Of a stretch of DNA of 9,831 nucleotides, positions 7,672-9,831 are shown piece after piece (the first letter of the stretch is position 1; every line of letters begins with the position of its first letter). The stretch comes from Bacteroidales bacterium (GTDB taxonomy: Bacteria > Bacteroidota > Bacteroidia > Bacteroidales > Muribaculaceae). Location of the stretch: contig CAAGGJ010000045.1 in assembly GCA_900769345.1 (NCBI GenBank), positions 1 through 9,831 of the forward strand, read 5' to 3'. Made by a program: the position numbers and the translations under genes. Under the pieces are notes generated by a model. That model worked only from the letters and a program-made list of their open reading frames with translations, did no database searches and had not been told where the DNA came from.

Positions 7672-7898
7672 AGCATTTTGAATCATACTTTATGCCGCTT
7701 TTACATTGTTTTAACTAAATTATCTCGATATATCAGTCTATATCACCACTCGCAGCCTATTATACTATCGTAATCACAAAATTTTTCGCATTATCGCACT
7801 AATGTGCAAATATCAAATTATCAACCTCTAAGGCTGCTATAATACACCTAATTCCGGTTTTTATCAAATAATTCTCGATAATTTTTATTGAAAAAATT
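7672..7898. other. AT-rich intergenic region between divergent promoters
   Basis: This stretch separates the peptidase promoter from the tRNA promoter. It contains no credible reading frame. The only structures seen are a very short hairpin (GCAC-TAAT-GTGC, 7796-7807) and a distant GCAGCC/GGCTGC complement (7752-7757 and 7832-7837). Both are weak enough to be chance. Confidence 0.5.
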
Positions 7899-7928
7899 TT
7901 GTCAATTAAAAATATTGCCGTAAATTTG
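7899..7928 (+). promoter_or_regulatory. Promoter of the tRNA-Arg gene
   Basis: TTG at 7899-7901 is followed by a 19-nt spacer and TAAATTTG at 7921-7928. This matches both boxes and the spacing of the Bacteroidota vegetative promoter (TTG, about 19 nt, TAnnTTTG). It is the best promoter in the window and lies about 24 nt before the mature tRNA 5' end. Confidence 0.8.
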
Positions 7929-7952
7929 CACTCGCAAAAGCAAATAACGACT

Positions 7953-8026
7953 GGCCCATTAGCTCAACTGAATAGAGTGTTTGACTACGGATCAAAAGGT
8001 TACAGGTTTGAATCCTGTATGGGTCA
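7953..8026 (+). tRNA. tRNA-Arg (anticodon ACG)
   Basis: The 74-nt gene folds into a complete cloverleaf. The acceptor GGCCCAT (7953-7959) pairs with ATGGGTC (8019-8025), with one G-U pair. The D stem is GCTC/GAGT. The anticodon stem is TTTGA/TCAAA around loop CTACGGA, with anticodon ACG at 7987-7989. The T stem is ACAGG/CCTGT. A73 is the discriminator and the 3' CCA is not encoded. A20 and C35, arginine identity bases, are present. With inosine at position 34 it would read CGU, CGC and CGA. Unusually, position 19 is A and position 56 is T, and position 15 is A with 48 T. The conserved G19-C56 and common G15-C48 tertiary pairs are therefore both replaced by A-U. The 3' end abuts a mobile-element gene on the other strand. 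Confidence 0.93.
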
Positions 8027-8734
8027 CTCAGGGATGACGAAAGTCATCCCTTTTTTTCTACCACCACGCACAACACTATAGTCGGCATCTCCAATGGCAG
8101 AACCTGTATACTCTTCGCTCATCCGCTTTGCGTAGTCAATCACCGACTCATCTGATAACTTACCCTTGGCGGAATAACTCGTTGGAGCGAACATTCCCTC
8201 ATCGGTGTTTACTTCTTGTCGCTCCGCAAGACCGGTAACATCCTTGAACTCGCCGCTATACAGCGCCTGCTTGATGGAACGCACAATGTCTGCCAGTGAC
8301 TTGCCTTCTGCACGCCTCAGTTTAATGGCATCATAATAGTATTCCACCACATGCGCATTGCCGTCATTAGTCAAGCCGTTATTCTTTTTCGGAGCGACCA
8401 CGATACTAATGCCATCCAACTCCCCATGATTATCAAAATTAGATACCTTTGCATTGTGGTCAGCAAGACGTATCGTCACAATCTTCCCATTTTTAGTTTC
8501 AAACGTAGCATACTCACTCTTGCTGTTGTTCCGTTGCGCTCCAAGCGCCTTGGCAACATCACCAATAAATGTTTTTGGCTGTATAGATGAATTTTCCAGC
8601 ATATGTATTGCTGAATCAATATTTTTAAGTACATTTGCACCATGGGCACTTGAAACGACAGTTAATGACCTTGAATTACTTTCAAGAGAGGCGGTTTCAA
8701 GTGCTCTCTTTTTTTGCATCCGCCTGCTCGTCAT
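8024..8734 (-). CDS. C-terminal part of a large polyvalent mobile-element protein (shifted frame)
   Basis: This 236-codon frame probably continues the gene at 8697-9831 rather than being an independent gene. Its ATG at 8734 lies inside that gene, and removing one A from the A7 run at 8709-8715 joins the two frames. The block ATFETKNGKIV then TIRLADHNA (about 8449-8510) resembles the RxSDH-type strands of nuclease-like or LPD domains found in phage and ICE polyvalent proteins. That comparison is from memory and weak. A helical KLRRAEGKSLADIVRSIKQA and a GEFKDVTGLAERQEVN segment (about 8208-8325) follow. The last codons (GMTFVIPE) are encoded by the tRNA terminator, and the TGA stop (8024-8026) is inside the tRNA acceptor stem. 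The native C-terminus therefore appears to be lost or replaced. It may be non-functional. Confidence 0.6.
   Translation of the reverse strand: MTSRRMQKKRALETASLESNSRSLTVVSSAHGANVLKNIDSAIHMLENSSIQPKTFIGDVAKALGAQRNNSKSEYATFETKNGKIVTIRLADHNAKVSNFDNHGELDGISIVVAPKKNNGLTNDGNAHVVEYYYDAIKLRRAEGKSLADIVRSIKQALYSGEFKDVTGLAERQEVNTDEGMFAPTSYSAKGKLSDESVIDYAKRMSEEYTGSAIGDADYSVVRGGRKKGMTFVIPE
8031..8057 (+). terminator. Rho-independent terminator of the tRNA gene
   Basis: A perfect 8-bp stem GGGATGAC/GTCATCCC (8031-8038 and 8043-8050) is closed by a GAAA tetraloop and followed by seven Ts (8051-8057). It begins 5 nt after the tRNA. On the opposite strand the same bases are the last codons of the element gene at 8024-8734. 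There is no T-tract on that strand, so it should not terminate minus-strand transcription. Confidence 0.92.
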
Positions 8735-9831
8735 TTCTCCGCTTCACCGAAAATTGCACATCATCTCTATCACTTGCTCTACGAACCGCTTCAAGCCTTG
8801 ATTCCTCGTTGCCTCTTTCGTACTCCTCGATTGCAAGACCATTGCTCTCTAATGCCTTCCTTAGTTCAGGGTGAATATCTTTCGGCACAACAGCAGCAAC
8901 GAACTCGTCAAACATCACAGGTCGTTCAAACTTGGTTTCAAAGTATTTCACAGGAGCATCTCTCAAAAGATTGCCAAAATAAGAAATCCTTTCTTTTACA
9001 GCATCACTTATTCTCGTGCCAGCCTGCTTTTCCGCATAATCAAAACCTTTCAGCAAAGCATCCTCAAGGATGTAGTGTGTATCATCATACTTTACATTTG
9101 GCAGCTCGGAAATATTAAGAATCAATTCATTGTATTCATCGCCAATTTCCTTACGGAATTTTTCGTATGTTTCGGTATCTGCAAGTTTGCTCTTATTCTT
9201 CTTGATTTGTTCAAGTGTCTTGTAAACAGGAAGCATCTTGCCTGGCAGCGAATAAGCACTTTTAGCCATAAATGCTTCTCCTCCGGCTCTGCCTTGCTCT
9301 TTCATCACCTTTGAAATGTTGGCAAGTGTCATAGGGGCATACTTTCTATTACCGCTTGCAGTATAGCCACGGAATATTCTGTCCTCTATGCCGTATTTGC
9401 CCGACTTATCGGCAAGCCATTTGTTGAACTTGTCTTGCTCTCCTGTGAGCGCAACATCGTCTTGTGCATTTCTATATGTTGCCATATAGTCAATTTCACC
9501 GGCTCTCTGCTGCTCCTTGTAGTCCATTTTCAGTACACGCAGTTTCTTGTATGCCAAATCTTCGGGGTCTGCCGAGTTGATAAAGTCATTAACAACCTTA
9601 TCAACAATATTTTTATCTGCACCTTTTAGCGACTCAATCATCTCGCTTTTGCGATAATCTACAAGCTCTTGCTTTTCGGCATCATTCAGTTCGTACCATT
9701 CTTTGTTGCCGAACTTGTCAATCATGCGTTGATGCTCCTTGCTTTTTATCTTCGGTGCTTCTGCTTTTACAATTTTAGCTCCACCATTCTCTAACTTGTA
9801 CATATAGTACAACGTAGGTGTAATGCCACCA
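8697..9831 (-). CDS. Large polyvalent phage/ICE protein, partial (open at right edge)
   Basis: This is a fragment of a much larger protein. The frame stays open to base 9831 (codons reading GGITPTLYYMYKL), so the TTG at 9812 is not a real start. It matches, from memory, a conserved region of the very large multidomain proteins of Bacteroidota and Firmicutes prophages and integrative elements. The recognisable blocks are IFRGYTASGNRKYAPMTLAN with the following helix (about 9310-9385), and YFETKFERPVMFDEFVAAVV (about 8887-8946), followed by an EYERGNE/RRASDRDDVQFSVKRR tail. Such proteins carry modular nuclease, methylase or toxin-like domains, but which ones are present here lies outside the window. 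No membrane segments are seen, and the sequence is Lys/Glu-rich and helical. It stops at 8697-8699 just after an A7 run, where a shift would join it to the next frame. Confidence 0.7.
   Translation of the reverse strand, partial: GGITPTLYYMYKLENGGAKIVKAEAPKIKSKEHQRMIDKFGNKEWYELNDAEKQELVDYRKSEMIESLKGADKNIVDKVVNDFINSADPEDLAYKKLRVLKMDYKEQQRAGEIDYMATYRNAQDDVALTGEQDKFNKWLADKSGKYGIEDRIFRGYTASGNRKYAPMTLANISKVMKEQGRAGGEAFMAKSAYSLPGKMLPVYKTLEQIKKNKSKLADTETYEKFRKEIGDEYNELILNISELPNVKYDDTHYILEDALLKGFDYAEKQAGTRISDAVKERISYFGNLLRDAPVKYFETKFERPVMFDEFVAAVVPKDIHPELRKALESNGLAIEEYERGNEESRLEAVRRASDRDDVQFSVKRRNDEQADAKKEST
8709..8715 (-). other. A7 run joining the two frames of the polyvalent gene
   Basis: On the minus strand GC-AAAAAAA-GAGAGC lies in the 38-nt overlap of the two frames. 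With seven As the upstream frame reads DAKKEST and stops. With six As it would read DAKKRALETASLES and continue for over 220 codons. This is consistent with a one-base insertion, a sequencing or assembly error, polymerase slippage, or a +1 ribosomal shift. Confidence 0.6.

Noticed and set aside
7172..7672. Plus-strand open frame antisense to the 5' end of the peptidase gene
   Set aside because: The opposite strand carries the HxxEH active site and signal peptide of a real M16 peptidase, and the antisense product is Cys/His/Phe-rich without a recognisable family.
7752..7837. GCAGCC/GGCTGC complement as a hairpin
   Set aside because: Six base pairs across a 74-nt gap with no extension is what chance allows.
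7899..8081. Small plus-strand frame of 60 codons across the tRNA gene
   Set aside because: Its central part is the tRNA-Arg gene and its end is the terminator, so it is not a credible protein.
9435..9629. Short plus-strand frames over the polyvalent gene
   Set aside because: They overlap a long minus-strand frame with conserved blocks, and none has a promoter or recognisable product.
1..9831. CRISPR array, insertion sequence or complete defence system
   Set aside because: No regularly spaced direct repeats, transposase motifs or recognisable defence proteins were found. The only mobile-element signal is the partial gene next to the tRNA.

Overview
The window looks like a chromosomal segment from a member of the Bacteroidota, probably order Bacteroidales. 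Three things point there: promoters of the TAnnTTTG (-7) type with no Shine-Dalgarno sequences, a lipoprotein-anchored type III binding protein with a Bacteroidota-like FecCD/ATPase set, and a two-repeat M16 peptidase with a signal peptide. No species call can be made from the sequence alone.

Left block (1-4740). A divergent intergenic region (1-258) carries a candidate minus-strand promoter for a gene off the left edge, several inverted repeats, and a plus-strand promoter (259-266). That promoter drives a four-gene, end-overlapping operon: a periplasm-facing binding lipoprotein (291-1409), a FecCD permease (1406-2452), an ABC ATPase with a C-terminal extension (2452-3450), and a 407-residue cytoplasmic protein of unknown function (3441-4664). 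The first three form a complete type II importer for a metal chelate (iron-siderophore, heme or cobalamin). The substrate cannot be fixed from sequence. No cobalamin riboswitch was seen, and the leader is too short to hold one. The operon ends at a very long hairpin (4686-4740), which probably also terminates the convergent gene on its right.

Middle block (4784-7950). A minus-strand gene encodes a 939-residue exported M16 zinc metallopeptidase with intact HxxEH, ERSVIHEE and R-x6-Y residues. It has its own promoter near 7664-7671.

Right block (7899-9831). A tRNA-Arg(ACG) gene has a textbook Bacteroidota promoter and a perfect GAAA-loop terminator. Its elbow tertiary pairs appear to be A-U instead of the usual G-C. 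Pressed against it, on the opposite strand, is the C-terminal part of a large phage/integrative-element polyvalent protein that runs off the right edge. This gene is split into two frames at an A7 run. Its last codons are made from the tRNA terminator, and its stop codon lies inside the tRNA acceptor stem. This looks like the edge of an integrated mobile element whose recombination truncated or re-ended its own large gene. The rest of the element lies beyond the window.
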